A stretch of 64,000 nt of DNA from Sphingobium sp. MI1205 (lineage in GTDB: Bacteria > Pseudomonadota > Alphaproteobacteria > Sphingomonadales > Sphingomonadaceae), in contig NZ_CP005189.1 of NCBI RefSeq assembly GCF_001563285.1, forward strand, positions 372,001 through 436,000. Reading direction: 5' to 3'. Both the position numbers and the translations under genes were made by a program. The notes below the pieces were generated by a model that made no database searches, had not been told where the DNA came from, and saw only the letters and a program-made list of their open reading frames with translations. Of this stretch, positions 52,819 through 60,358 are shown one piece after another. Numbering within the stretch: position 1 is the first letter of the stretch; every line of letters starts with the position of its first letter.

Positions 52819-54572
52819 CGCACAGGCGCCTTTCTTCCCTCTGGCGCGACAGGCAGGGCGTGGTCGCGCCGATGATCGCCGTGCTGGGCGCTTCGCTGGT
52901 CGGAGCGACGGGTTTGGCGCTGGACGCAGGGCTGTATTATACATCGAACCGCGACCTCCGGGCGGCAACCGAAGCGGCCGCGCTGGCGGCTGCCATGTAT
53001 CCGGCGCAGGCAACGGCGCGCGCGCAGCAAAGCCTTGGCCGTAACGGATATGACCCGGCCATTCTGCAATCGGTCGAACTGGGACGCTATTGCCCCGACG
53101 CGCGGCTGACGAGCCAGCAGCGCTTCGACCCCAGCCTTGCCCGTTGTCCCGGCAACGGCGTGGTGAACGCCGTGCGCCTCCGCACGGGCAAGCCCAGCCG
53201 CCAGTTCCTGACCCGCGTGCTGGGCGCGGCCAGCCCCATTCCCGACCTTGCCGCCACGGCGACGGCGGCACGTATTGATGAGGCGGGGGTGGGCGTCAGT
53301 TCAGGCGTGCTGACTGTCACCAATTCGCTGGTTACGAGCGTGAACGACCTGCTCGGCGCGCTGCTCGGCATTCAGTTGCGGCTGAATAGCGGCGACATCC
53401 AGACGCTGATGGACGGCCATGTCGATGCGGGCCGCTTCTTCGACGCGCTGGCGAGCCGGGTCGGGGAAAGCGGCACCTATGATGACCTGACCAACCGCAG
53501 CGTGGGATTGCGCGACTTGCTGCTCGCGGCGGCGAGCGCGGCTGACCAACCGGCCACCGCGACAACGCTCACCCTTGTCGCAGGGCTGGTGAGCAACGGC
53601 TATTCCGTGCCGTTGCAGGGTCTGTTCGGGCTGGGCGTGTGGAAGAACATGCCGGTCAGCGAGGCGGACGAGCAGCCCGGCCTGCGCGCGGGGCTGAACG
53701 CCTATCAGCTTTTCACATTTGCCGTGCAGGCGGGCAATGGCGCCATCGACCTGTCCGACGCCGTCAGCCGGGTTGCGGCGGGCAGCACGGTCAGGATCGC
53801 GGCGGTCGCCACCGGCCCCGTGGACAGGCCGCGCTTTTCCTTTGGACCGGCGGGCGAGACGAGCGCCAGCACATCGGCGTTGCGCTTGCAGCTTAATCTG
53901 GGGCTGAACCTTTCCATCCTGGGCGTTAGCGTCGATTCCGTGCCGGTCCTGATCGACATCGCAGCCGCGCGCGCAGACATCACCGCCATAGAGTGCGCCA
54001 GCACGGCGGAACAGGCCCGCGACAGCCGGGTCAGCGTGCTGGCGAGTTCCGGGCTTGTGAACGCCTATATCGGCCAGGCTCCCGCCAATGCCATGAGCCG
54101 CCCGATGCCGCCGTTGTCCGCGAATGACATCGCGCCCGCCCGTATCCTGAACGTCCTGAACCTCGTCACCGCAGACGCCCGCGCGGTCGCGCAGCCGGTG
54201 ACTGGGAATAGCGGAACGCTGATCTTCGGGCCGGGTGGGCAGGGCACGATCGGCAGGCCGGGAACGCCGGGCAGTCCCGCCAGCATCGGCAACGGATCGC
54301 AGACCGGGCCGCTGCTGTCCTCGCTGATCGGCAGCCTGACGGCATCGGACGGGCTTCAGGTGAAGGCGCTGAACCTTTGCGTCTGGCCGCTATGCGACGC
54401 CAGCGCGGTGCGTTCGCAATTGCTCGGCGGGATTGTGGCTCCGCTCGGGGGCCTTGCGGGCACGGCGGTCGATCCGCTGCTCGACAATCTGCTCGCCGCG
54501 CTCGGCATCCAGCTTGGCCACGCGACTGTGTGGGTGACGGGCGCGCGCTGCGGCGTGCCTGTGCTGATTTAG
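52815..54572 (+). CDS. tadG: TadG-like pilus assembly protein
   Basis: 585-aa protein. The N-terminal RDRQGVVAPMIAVLGASLVGATGLALDAGLYY is the TadE/TadG-type membrane segment, followed by the pseudopilin-like RDLRAATEAAALAAAM. The rest is a large extracytoplasmic region rich in Ala, Leu and Ser, with a Gly/Pro-rich part (GPGGQGTIGRPGTPGSPAS) and four or more Cys. I see no VWA MIDAS motif (DxSxS), unlike many TadG proteins. It overlaps the previous gene (ATGA). Confidence 0.85.
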   Translation: MTHRRLSSLWRDRQGVVAPMIAVLGASLVGATGLALDAGLYYTSNRDLRAATEAAALAAAMYPAQATARAQQSLGRNGYDPAILQSVELGRYCPDARLTSQQRFDPSLARCPGNGVVNAVRLRTGKPSRQFLTRVLGAASPIPDLAATATAARIDEAGVGVSSGVLTVTNSLVTSVNDLLGALLGIQLRLNSGDIQTLMDGHVDAGRFFDALASRVGESGTYDDLTNRSVGLRDLLLAAASAADQPATATTLTLVAGLVSNGYSVPLQGLFGLGVWKNMPVSEADEQPGLRAGLNAYQLFTFAVQAGNGAIDLSDAVSRVAAGSTVRIAAVATGPVDRPRFSFGPAGETSASTSALRLQLNLGLNLSILGVSVDSVPVLIDIAAARADITAIECASTAEQARDSRVSVLASSGLVNAYIGQAPANAMSRPMPPLSANDIAPARILNVLNLVTADARAVAQPVTGNSGTLIFGPGGQGTIGRPGTPGSPASIGNGSQTGPLLSSLIGSLTASDGLQVKALNLCVWPLCDASAVRSQLLGGIVAPLGGLAGTAVDPLLDNLLAALGIQLGHATVWVTGARCGVPVLI

Positions 54573-54638
54573 GAGACAGGCGGCGCGAACACCCTCCGCG
54601 CGCCGCCCATTTCGACCGGAGGGATGAGGAGACTGAAG

Positions 54639-54821
54639 ATGATTATTGATGCAGCGCGTAAATTCATCAAGCGTCTGGCGCGTGATGAGCAAGGGCTGAC
54701 CGCCGTGGAATATGCCGTGCTGGGCGGCGTGATCGTGGCGGGGATCACCGCCCTGGCGGGGACATTCACCAATGGCCTGAGCAGTGCGTTCACCGCGTTG
54801 TTCAACAGCGTTTCCCGCTGA
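54639..54821 (+). CDS. flp: Flp family type IVb pilin
   Basis: 60-aa prepilin. The cleavage site is DEQG^LTAVEYAVLGGVIVAG, with Glu at +5 and Tyr at +6 as in Flp pilins, followed by the hydrophobic segment. The ATG at 54639 has GAGGAG at good spacing; an in-frame ATG at 54624 sits directly on GGAGGG and is less likely. The prepilin peptidase gene (cpaA/tadV) is not in the operon. Confidence 0.95.
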   Translation: MIIDAARKFIKRLARDEQGLTAVEYAVLGGVIVAGITALAGTFTNGLSSAFTALFNSVSR

Positions 54822-54825
54822 TCGG

Positions 54826-55269
54826 ATGCCTGCCCTTCAACCAGGGGCTGGCACCCGCCGGGTCCTTGCCTGCGATCGGGGCATGGCGGCGCTGGAGTTC
54901 GCCCTGATCGCTCCAGCGCTGCTGATGCTCGTTTTCGCGATCATCATCTATTCCTTCTGGTTTTCGGCGCTGCTGGGCGTCCGCCATGCCGCAGCCGAAG
55001 GCGCGCGCGCCGCGATGGCTGGTCTGTCGGCGACGGAGCGGACGACCCTTGCCCGCGCGCGGGCGCAGGCGGTGATCGATGGCTATGGCGCGCTGCTGTC
55101 GTCTGGCGGCACGCCGGACATCCAGGCGCAGGCGGACGGGACCGGGCAGTTCAAGGTGCAGGTGCGCTATGATATGAGCGGGTCGCCCATGATGCGCTAC
55201 GGAGGCTTCATCCCGCTGCCCTCCACGACGCTGGGGGCGAGCGTGGTCGTCACCAACGGCAGCTACTGA
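54826..55269 (+). CDS. tadE: TadE-like pseudopilin
   Basis: 147-aa minor pseudopilin. The motif CDRGMAALEFALIAPALLMLVFAIIIYSF is the TadE signature (cleavage after Gly, Glu at +5). It starts 4 bp after flp and is the last gene of the operon; no terminator is visible after it. Confidence 0.92.
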   Translation: MPALQPGAGTRRVLACDRGMAALEFALIAPALLMLVFAIIIYSFWFSALLGVRHAAAEGARAAMAGLSATERTTLARARAQAVIDGYGALLSSGGTPDIQAQADGTGQFKVQVRYDMSGSPMMRYGGFIPLPSTTLGASVVVTNGSY

Positions 55270-55283
55270 ACGACAGCATCGTG

Positions 55284-55409
55284 ATGCAATGGATCGTCGA
55301 TAGCGGGATCGTCGCTATCTGTTCGGACAACATCGCGATTGAAGCGCTCGACCTTATCCTGTCACCCGAACCACCGCCGACCACGCTGCCCATCCACCCA
55401 TTCAGATAG
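55284..55409 (+). pseudogene. fragment of a cyclase-family (kynurenine-formamidase-like) gene
   Basis: A 41-codon open piece reads MQWIVDSGIVAICSDNIAIE...LPIHPFR. This matches the inner part of cyclase-family proteins (PF04199), where W(I/L)xxxGI(V)AIxxDN precedes LPxHxF. The frame ends at a TAG just after the LPIHPF histidine, before the C-terminal third, and the front is missing. It is a relic, not a working gene. Confidence 0.6.
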
Positions 55410-55560
55410 AGATCGGGTTATCGATATCGGGGTGTCGCGTCAGCGACTCATGATCGGTGAACCACAGCGGCGCGTTGAACTGCCAGGCCGCCTTGCGGGC
55501 GCTTTCCTGACGCGTCGCGCATACCCCATGCAGCGTGAAACCGGGCAACTGCTCAATCAC
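55402..55560 (-). pseudogene. fragment of a Gfo/Idh/MocA-type oxidoreductase
   Basis: Read on the minus strand, about 52 codons give VIEQLPGFTLHGVCATRQES, then ARKAAWQFNAPLWFTDHESL and HPDIDNPISI before a stop. This is the Rossmann N-terminal pattern of Gfo/Idh/MocA proteins (LPGF.L.GVC, A..FNAP.WFTDH, HPDID). The GxGxxG part before it and the whole C-terminal domain are lost. A further minus-strand piece just upstream (GNSVWEGSGANPDYGW..., stop at 55553) looks like the end of another lost gene. Confidence 0.6.
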
Positions 55561-55638
55561 CCGGCGGTAGACGCCTGATCACCCAGCCATAATCCGGGTT
55601 CGCTCCCGACCCTTCCCACACGCTGTTGCCAAAATGCC

Positions 55639-56205
55639 CTAGGTCGGACGCGCTATGTTCGGTCCCAGATTTGCAAGGACATCCGCCGCATCGAACGCGC
55701 GGACATCATTGGCAGGCTTGGGACCGCGTCCCATGACGATTTCGGCCGACGCCTCATATCGATCGACGGTGCGCACATCGATATTGCTGTCCCAGAACGG
55801 ATCGCCCCAGAAGGGATCCCAGCTACGCCAGCCAAAGCCGCGCCCATAATAGCGCCACGACGGACCCCAATAGCCGTACAGGCCAGGACCAAAGGGGCGG
55901 TCCACATAGGTCCGGCTTTTCCGCTCCGTTCCACGGTCGGCCATCACGAACCAGTCATAACCACGCTGGCGGGTCAGTTCAGCCGCGCGATACAGCAGAT
56001 AGCGTTCGACGGTGTCGCGCGAGGTCATGCTGTTTCCGGCGAAAGTCACCTTGAAACGGTTGGCTTCCACCTGCTCGTCATAATAGCCGCCGCTCGCCGT
56101 CCGCCCTTGGTTCAACGGCTGGTAGGGGGTAGCCGTCGTGCATGCCGTAAGCGCAAGCATGCAGGCGCCTGCCAATGTCCATCCTCTTCCTGCGGTCATT
56201 GCCAT
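55639..56205 (-). CDS. CC0125/CC1285-type lipoprotein
   Basis: 188-aa lipoprotein. The signal peptide ends in the lipobox LTAC (mature CTTATPYQPLNQGRTASGGY). RFKVTFAGNSMTSRDTVERYLLYRAAELT is the conserved part of this alphaproteobacterial lipoprotein group. A Trp/Tyr/Gly-rich middle (YGYWGPSWRYYGRGFGWRSWD) follows. Function unknown. ATGs at 56205 and 56199 are both close to AAGGAGA. Its downstream side borders the gene relics. The 332-bp gap upstream (56206-56537) holds no gene; a GGAAC at 56451 with CGATT 16 bases later is a weak EcfG-like promoter candidate. Confidence 0.85.
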   Translation of the reverse strand: MAMTAGRGWTLAGACMLALTACTTATPYQPLNQGRTASGGYYDEQVEANRFKVTFAGNSMTSRDTVERYLLYRAAELTRQRGYDWFVMADRGTERKSRTYVDRPFGPGLYGYWGPSWRYYGRGFGWRSWDPFWGDPFWDSNIDVRTVDRYEASAEIVMGRGPKPANDVRAFDAADVLANLGPNIARPT

Positions 56206-56537
56206 GGTCTCCTTTTTCCAGTGAGAGGGCGCGACATATCCAGCCAGCACCGATCACCAGCAGCCCGGGTCGAACAGATTTAAGGGGATGAAGGACAACA
56301 TCGATAAGCCACCTCAATTCCATCTCACATGGTAAGAAGCGGTGCCGTAATCATTTGTTCCTCACTGCGGTGGCCATTGGCGATTCGTGGCATTCGCGCG
56401 GGTTGTTTTGCAATCTGGGTTAGTGGCCGTTCGCTTTAAAAGCCGCACCGGGAACCCTCATGTCCTTGCGGCGATTGCTGACTTGCCTGGCCCATGTCCA
56501 CCGGCATGGGCCAACCAGATCAGCAAAGGAGCATGTC

Positions 56538-57071
56538 ATGTCCGTACTCGACAGGATCGTTGCAGCCGTCACACCGCCCGAAAGCGAACAGGACCGTATA
56601 AAGGCCCGGCAAAGAGCCCGCGCGGCGGCGGCGCCTGGAGACTGGCTGGACCAGATCCTGCACCATCATGAGCAGATCGAAGCAGCCTTCGCACAGGCGC
56701 AGGCCGCCACCGATGCGCAGAGCCGCACGCAGGCGCAGCGGAAACTCGCCGCCCTGCTGACCGGGCATTCGAGCGCCGAGGAAGCGGTGATCTACCCCCA
56801 ACTGTCCAGCGGCCACAAAACGCATATGGCCATGGCCTATGAAGAGCAGCAGGCGGCCAAGGTGCAGTTGGCACTGCTCGAAACGCTTGATCCTCTCAGC
56901 CAGGATTGGCGTGAGAAGCTGGAACATATTCGCGGAGCTGTCGCCCATCACGTCTATGAAGAGGAAAATGATCGTTTCCTGCACCTGAAGGAAGAACTGC
57001 CTCCCCCGGATCAGGACCGAATGACGGCGCGCTATCGCGAGGAAATGTCGCGCTACAACAGCGGACTGTAA
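56538..57071 (+). CDS. hemerythrin HHE domain-containing protein
   Basis: 177-aa protein. An N-terminal basic helix is followed by an HHE four-helix domain with WLDQILHHHEQIEAAF, LTGHSSAEEAVIYPQL and VAHHVYEEENDRFLHL, supplying the His/Glu ligands for a di-iron site. It may bind O2 or NO, or act in stress defence. The ATG at 56538 has AAGGAG upstream. Confidence 0.92.
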   Translation: MSVLDRIVAAVTPPESEQDRIKARQRARAAAAPGDWLDQILHHHEQIEAAFAQAQAATDAQSRTQAQRKLAALLTGHSSAEEAVIYPQLSSGHKTHMAMAYEEQQAAKVQLALLETLDPLSQDWREKLEHIRGAVAHHVYEEENDRFLHLKEELPPPDQDRMTARYREEMSRYNSGL

Positions 57072-57201
57072 AGCAGGCGCCAGCGCCGGTCCCGCCGCGA
57101 TGTTACCGGCGCTGGCCTTCTGGACATTATACCGGACTGTCGTTCGACATTGACTGGCCGTCGGATTAGGCTCGCGTTCAACCAGTCCGGAGCCGGAAAC
57201 A

Positions 57202-57855
57202 ATGACCATCACGATCACCGCCTTCGAACAGTCGCCCGACCGCGGTCGTGGTATGGCGCGTGACATGCGGGTCCGCTGGGCGCTTGAGGAAGCAGGCCAA
57301 CCATACGAAGTACGGCTGCTGTCTTTCGACGCGCTCAAACAACCTGCCTATCGGACGCTACACCCTTTCGGCCAGATCCCGGCTTATCAGGAGGGCGATC
57401 TCATCCTGTTCGAATCCGGGGCCATCATATTCCACGTCGCAGAGCGGCATGGCGGGTTGCTGCCCCAAGATGCTGACGCACGCGCGCGAGCGATCAGTTG
57501 GATGTTCGCCGCGCTCAACACCGTTGAGCAGCCCATCGTCGAGCGCGAAATCCCCAAATATCTGGAGCGCGACAAAAGCTGGTATGAAGCGCGGATGCCG
57601 ATGCTTGATGAGCGGGTCGATCACCGGTTGAGCGAGCTTTCCGATCATCTGGGGGACAGTGACTGGCTGGATGGCGCGTTCAGCGCCGGTGACTTGCTGA
57701 TGGTCACCGTGCTGCGCAGGCTCACAGGATCAGGGCTGCTGGAGCGTTACCCGAACCTCGTCGCCTATATCGCGCGCGGCGAAGCCCGGCCTGCTTATCA
57801 GCGTGCCTTCGCCGATCAACTGGCGGTTTTCACGCGCGCACAGCAGACGGGCTGA
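57202..57855 (+). CDS. glutathione S-transferase family protein
   Basis: 217-aa protein. The thioredoxin-like N-domain has VRWALEEAGQPYEVRLLSFD, HPFGQIPAYQEGDLILFESGAI (cis-Pro and the ES glutathione contact). The helical C-domain has WLDGAFSAGDLLMVTVLRRL. Substrate unknown. A GAGCCG before the ATG is a weak ribosome site. Its stop lies 15 bp from the hppD stop, convergent; maleylacetoacetate isomerase (a GST) would fit tyrosine catabolism but the active-site Ser/Cys signature of that enzyme is not visible. Confidence 0.88.
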   Translation: MTITITAFEQSPDRGRGMARDMRVRWALEEAGQPYEVRLLSFDALKQPAYRTLHPFGQIPAYQEGDLILFESGAIIFHVAERHGGLLPQDADARARAISWMFAALNTVEQPIVEREIPKYLERDKSWYEARMPMLDERVDHRLSELSDHLGDSDWLDGAFSAGDLLMVTVLRRLTGSGLLERYPNLVAYIARGEARPAYQRAFADQLAVFTRAQQTG

Positions 57856-57870
57856 TCGGCGGCATCGACA

Positions 57871-58908
57871 TCAGCCTCGCTCATCCACGGAGATGACGCC
57901 GCGCCTGATCTGATCCAGTTCGATACTTTCGAACAATGCCTGGAAATTGCCATTGCCGAAACCTTCATTGCCCTTGCGCTGGATGATTTCGAAAAAGATC
58001 GGGCCGAACATATTCTCGGTAAAAATCTGGAGCAATATGCCCTCTTTCTCCGCATCGCCGTCGATCAGGATGCGGTTCTTCTTAAGCCGCTCCAGATCCT
58101 CGCCATGGCCGGGCACGCGCTTGTCGACCAGTTCATAATAGGTGTCGATCGTATCCTGCAACCGAACGCCCCGCGCGCGCAGCTTTTCAACCGTGTCGTA
58201 AATATCGCCCGTGGTCAGGGCCAGATGCTGGATACCTTCGCCATGATATTGGCGGATGAACTCCTCTATCTGGCTATTGTCATCCTGGCTTTCATTGAGC
58301 GGGATGCGGATTGCCCGGTCGGGCGCGATCATCGCCTGGCTGAACAGGCCGGTCGCCTGCCCCTTGATATCGAAATATTTCTGCTCCTCGAAATTGAAGA
58401 GCGTGCGGTAGAATTGGCTCCACACCCGCATATGCCCGCGCCGCACATTATGGGTGAGGTGGTCGAGCAGGTCCAGCCCGACACTGTTCGCCGCCTCCGC
58501 CTCGCGCCAACCGGGAAATTCCGCCCAGTCGGCATACAGGTCCGCACCGTCCTGAACGAAGTAAAGATAGGAACCGCCAATGCCCTGGATGACCGTGTCA
58601 TCCTCTTCGGTTGGTTTAGCGCCATGATCGACCGCCCATTTCATCGCTGCAACGGGATCGGCGACGCGAAAGGCCATGGCGCTGGCCGATGGCCCATGCT
58701 CCCCGCGAAAGGCGGCGACCCGCCCTGCGTCGTCGCGGTTCAGCATCAGGTTGATACGGCCTTGCTTGTACCGGGTGATGTTCTTCACCGGATGGCGATG
58801 CGTCGGCACAAAGCCCAGCCGCCCGAACTGTTCGGCCATCCCGTCTGGATCGGGCGACGTAAATTCGACGAATTCAAAGCCGTTCAGGCCAAGCGGATTG
58901 GCGGTCAT
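57871..58908 (-). CDS. hppD: 4-hydroxyphenylpyruvate dioxygenase
   Basis: 345-aa non-heme iron dioxygenase converting 4-hydroxyphenylpyruvate to homogentisate. Two vicinal-oxygen-chelate domains; the Fe ligands lie in DHLTHNV (His), GIQHLALTT (His) and FFEIIQRKG (Glu). The start at 58908 (MTANPLG) overlaps the phhA stop (ATGA); an ATG at 58917 is an alternative. Confidence 0.97.
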   Translation of the reverse strand: MTANPLGLNGFEFVEFTSPDPDGMAEQFGRLGFVPTHRHPVKNITRYKQGRINLMLNRDDAGRVAAFRGEHGPSASAMAFRVADPVAAMKWAVDHGAKPTEEDDTVIQGIGGSYLYFVQDGADLYADWAEFPGWREAEAANSVGLDLLDHLTHNVRRGHMRVWSQFYRTLFNFEEQKYFDIKGQATGLFSQAMIAPDRAIRIPLNESQDDNSQIEEFIRQYHGEGIQHLALTTGDIYDTVEKLRARGVRLQDTIDTYYELVDKRVPGHGEDLERLKKNRILIDGDAEKEGILLQIFTENMFGPIFFEIIQRKGNEGFGNGNFQALFESIELDQIRRGVISVDERG

Positions 58909-59777
58909 GCGAGGCATGCTCCTTTCCTGCGTCGGGCATATGCCTGTGTGCCCCGGTTGAAGATTATGTCCTGCGGAAGGACATCTGCCGTCCCTACATC
59001 GCTTTCCTGCTGCAATTCCGCGTAGAGCGGCGCGAAATCCATCTCGACCGTCTGCCGCAGCAGATCATCGAAACTGTCGATCACGAAATAGCTCTGCTGA
59101 TAGTCGTCGATGCGATAATCGGTGCGCATCAACCGCTTGAGGTTGAAGCCGATGCGATTGGGCGACGGATCGTCCAGCGCGAATATCGATTCCCCGTAGG
59201 ATGACAGGATTCCCGCGCCATAGAGTTTGAGATCTTCGCCCTGCCGGATCAGCCCGAATTCAACCGTGTACCAATAAAGCCGGGCCAGACGATCGATGGC
59301 GCCAAGACTGTCGGCGCGAAGGCCGCCCTCGCCATAAGCCTGCATATAATCAGCGAACACCGGATGGGCGAGCAGCGGGACATGGCCGAATACATCGTGG
59401 AATACATCCGGCTCCTGAAGATAATCCAGTTGTTCGGGGGTCCGTATAAAGCGCCCCGCCACGAAGCGGCGATTGGCGAGATGCTCGAAGAACAGGCGGT
59501 CGGGCACCAGCCCCGGCACCGCCACAACCTGCCAGCCGGTCAGCTTCATCAGCCGCTCGGACAATTCGTCGAAATCGGGAATCCCCGGCTTGGTCATATG
59601 AAGGACGCCAAGGCCGTCCATGAACTCCTTGACCGCCCTACTCGGCAGCATCGCTGCCTGACGCGCGAACAGCCGGTCCCACATCGCATGATCCTGCGCC
59701 GTATAGGCTGCCCAATCCTGCGGGATCGTCCAGTCCTCAGCGGCTCCTGCCGGACGTTGTGGGGCTGGTTGCGACAT
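58905..59777 (-). CDS. phhA: phenylalanine 4-monooxygenase
   Basis: 290-aa pterin-dependent enzyme hydroxylating phenylalanine to tyrosine. The iron triad is in EPDVFHDVFGHVPLL (two His) and WYTVEFGL (Glu). FIRTPEQLDYLQ and YGAGILSSYGE are conserved. With hppD downstream it feeds phenylalanine into the homogentisate route. The pterin recycling enzyme (phhB) is not in the window. Confidence 0.97.
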   Translation of the reverse strand: MSQPAPQRPAGAAEDWTIPQDWAAYTAQDHAMWDRLFARQAAMLPSRAVKEFMDGLGVLHMTKPGIPDFDELSERLMKLTGWQVVAVPGLVPDRLFFEHLANRRFVAGRFIRTPEQLDYLQEPDVFHDVFGHVPLLAHPVFADYMQAYGEGGLRADSLGAIDRLARLYWYTVEFGLIRQGEDLKLYGAGILSSYGESIFALDDPSPNRIGFNLKRLMRTDYRIDDYQQSYFVIDSFDDLLRQTVEMDFAPLYAELQQESDVGTADVLPQDIIFNRGTQAYARRRKGACLA

Positions 59778-59871
59778 GATGAACTTATCGCATGATCTCC
59801 GCGAAAAGGGGTTTCAATATGCAGCGAAATCCCGGATTATTCGGCATGATGTAATCGTGATTGGACAAAAT

Positions 59872-60342
59872 ATGAAATCCACCAATCAGATCGATGAGAT
59901 TGACCGCAAAATCCTGTCAGCGCTCCAAAGCGATGCAACCCTTAGTCATGCGGAGCTTGCTGACAGGGTAGGCGCGTCCACCGCCTCCTGCTGGCGCCGC
60001 ATCAAGGCGCTTGAGGCCGCCGGGATCCTCACCGGCTCCGTGCGCCTCGTCAACCCGGAGAAGATCGACCGTGGCGTGAACGTGCTGTGCAACATTCGCA
60101 TGCGCAGTCATGCTCGTGACGCGCGACAGGCCTTTGAGGAGTTTGTGAACAGCCGTCCCGAAATCGTCGAATGCTTTTCCATGTCGGGCGAGTGGGACTA
60201 TCTGCTCCGCATCGTCGTCGCTGATGTCGCCGACTATAATCTGTTCCTGATGCACACGCTGCTGGGGCAAGCCGATGTCGCCAACGCCGCGTCCCATTTC
60301 GCCCTGTCGATGACCAAATATACAACCGCCTTGCCGGTCTGA
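59872..60342 (+). CDS. Lrp/AsnC family transcriptional regulator
   Basis: 156-aa regulator. HTH at residues ~8-55 (IDEIDRKILSALQSDATLSHAELADRVGASTASCWRRIKALEAAGIL) and a RAM ligand domain (VECFSMSGEWDYLLRIVVADVADYNLFLMHTLL). It is divergent from phhA-hppD across 94 bp and most likely controls them in response to an aromatic amino acid. The ATG at 59872 was chosen; the frame is open back to 59776 but that would run through the shared promoter region. Confidence 0.93.
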   Translation: MKSTNQIDEIDRKILSALQSDATLSHAELADRVGASTASCWRRIKALEAAGILTGSVRLVNPEKIDRGVNVLCNIRMRSHARDARQAFEEFVNSRPEIVECFSMSGEWDYLLRIVVADVADYNLFLMHTLLGQADVANAASHFALSMTKYTTALPV

Positions 60343-60358
60343 CCCCGCAGGTCGGTGA

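Noticed and set aside
55339..55578. 79-aa plus-strand open frame in the tad-lipoprotein gap
   Set aside because: Low-quality sequence; the other frames of this stretch show recognisable fragments of a cyclase and an oxidoreductase instead.
56451..56476. EcfG-like promoter (GGAAC, 16 bases, CGATT) before the hemerythrin gene
   Set aside because: The -10 half departs from the CGTT consensus; too weak to list as a site, although stress control would make sense.
59776..59871. 32-residue N-terminal extension of the Lrp regulator
   Set aside because: It would cover the whole divergent promoter region with phhA and has no similarity to Lrp proteins.
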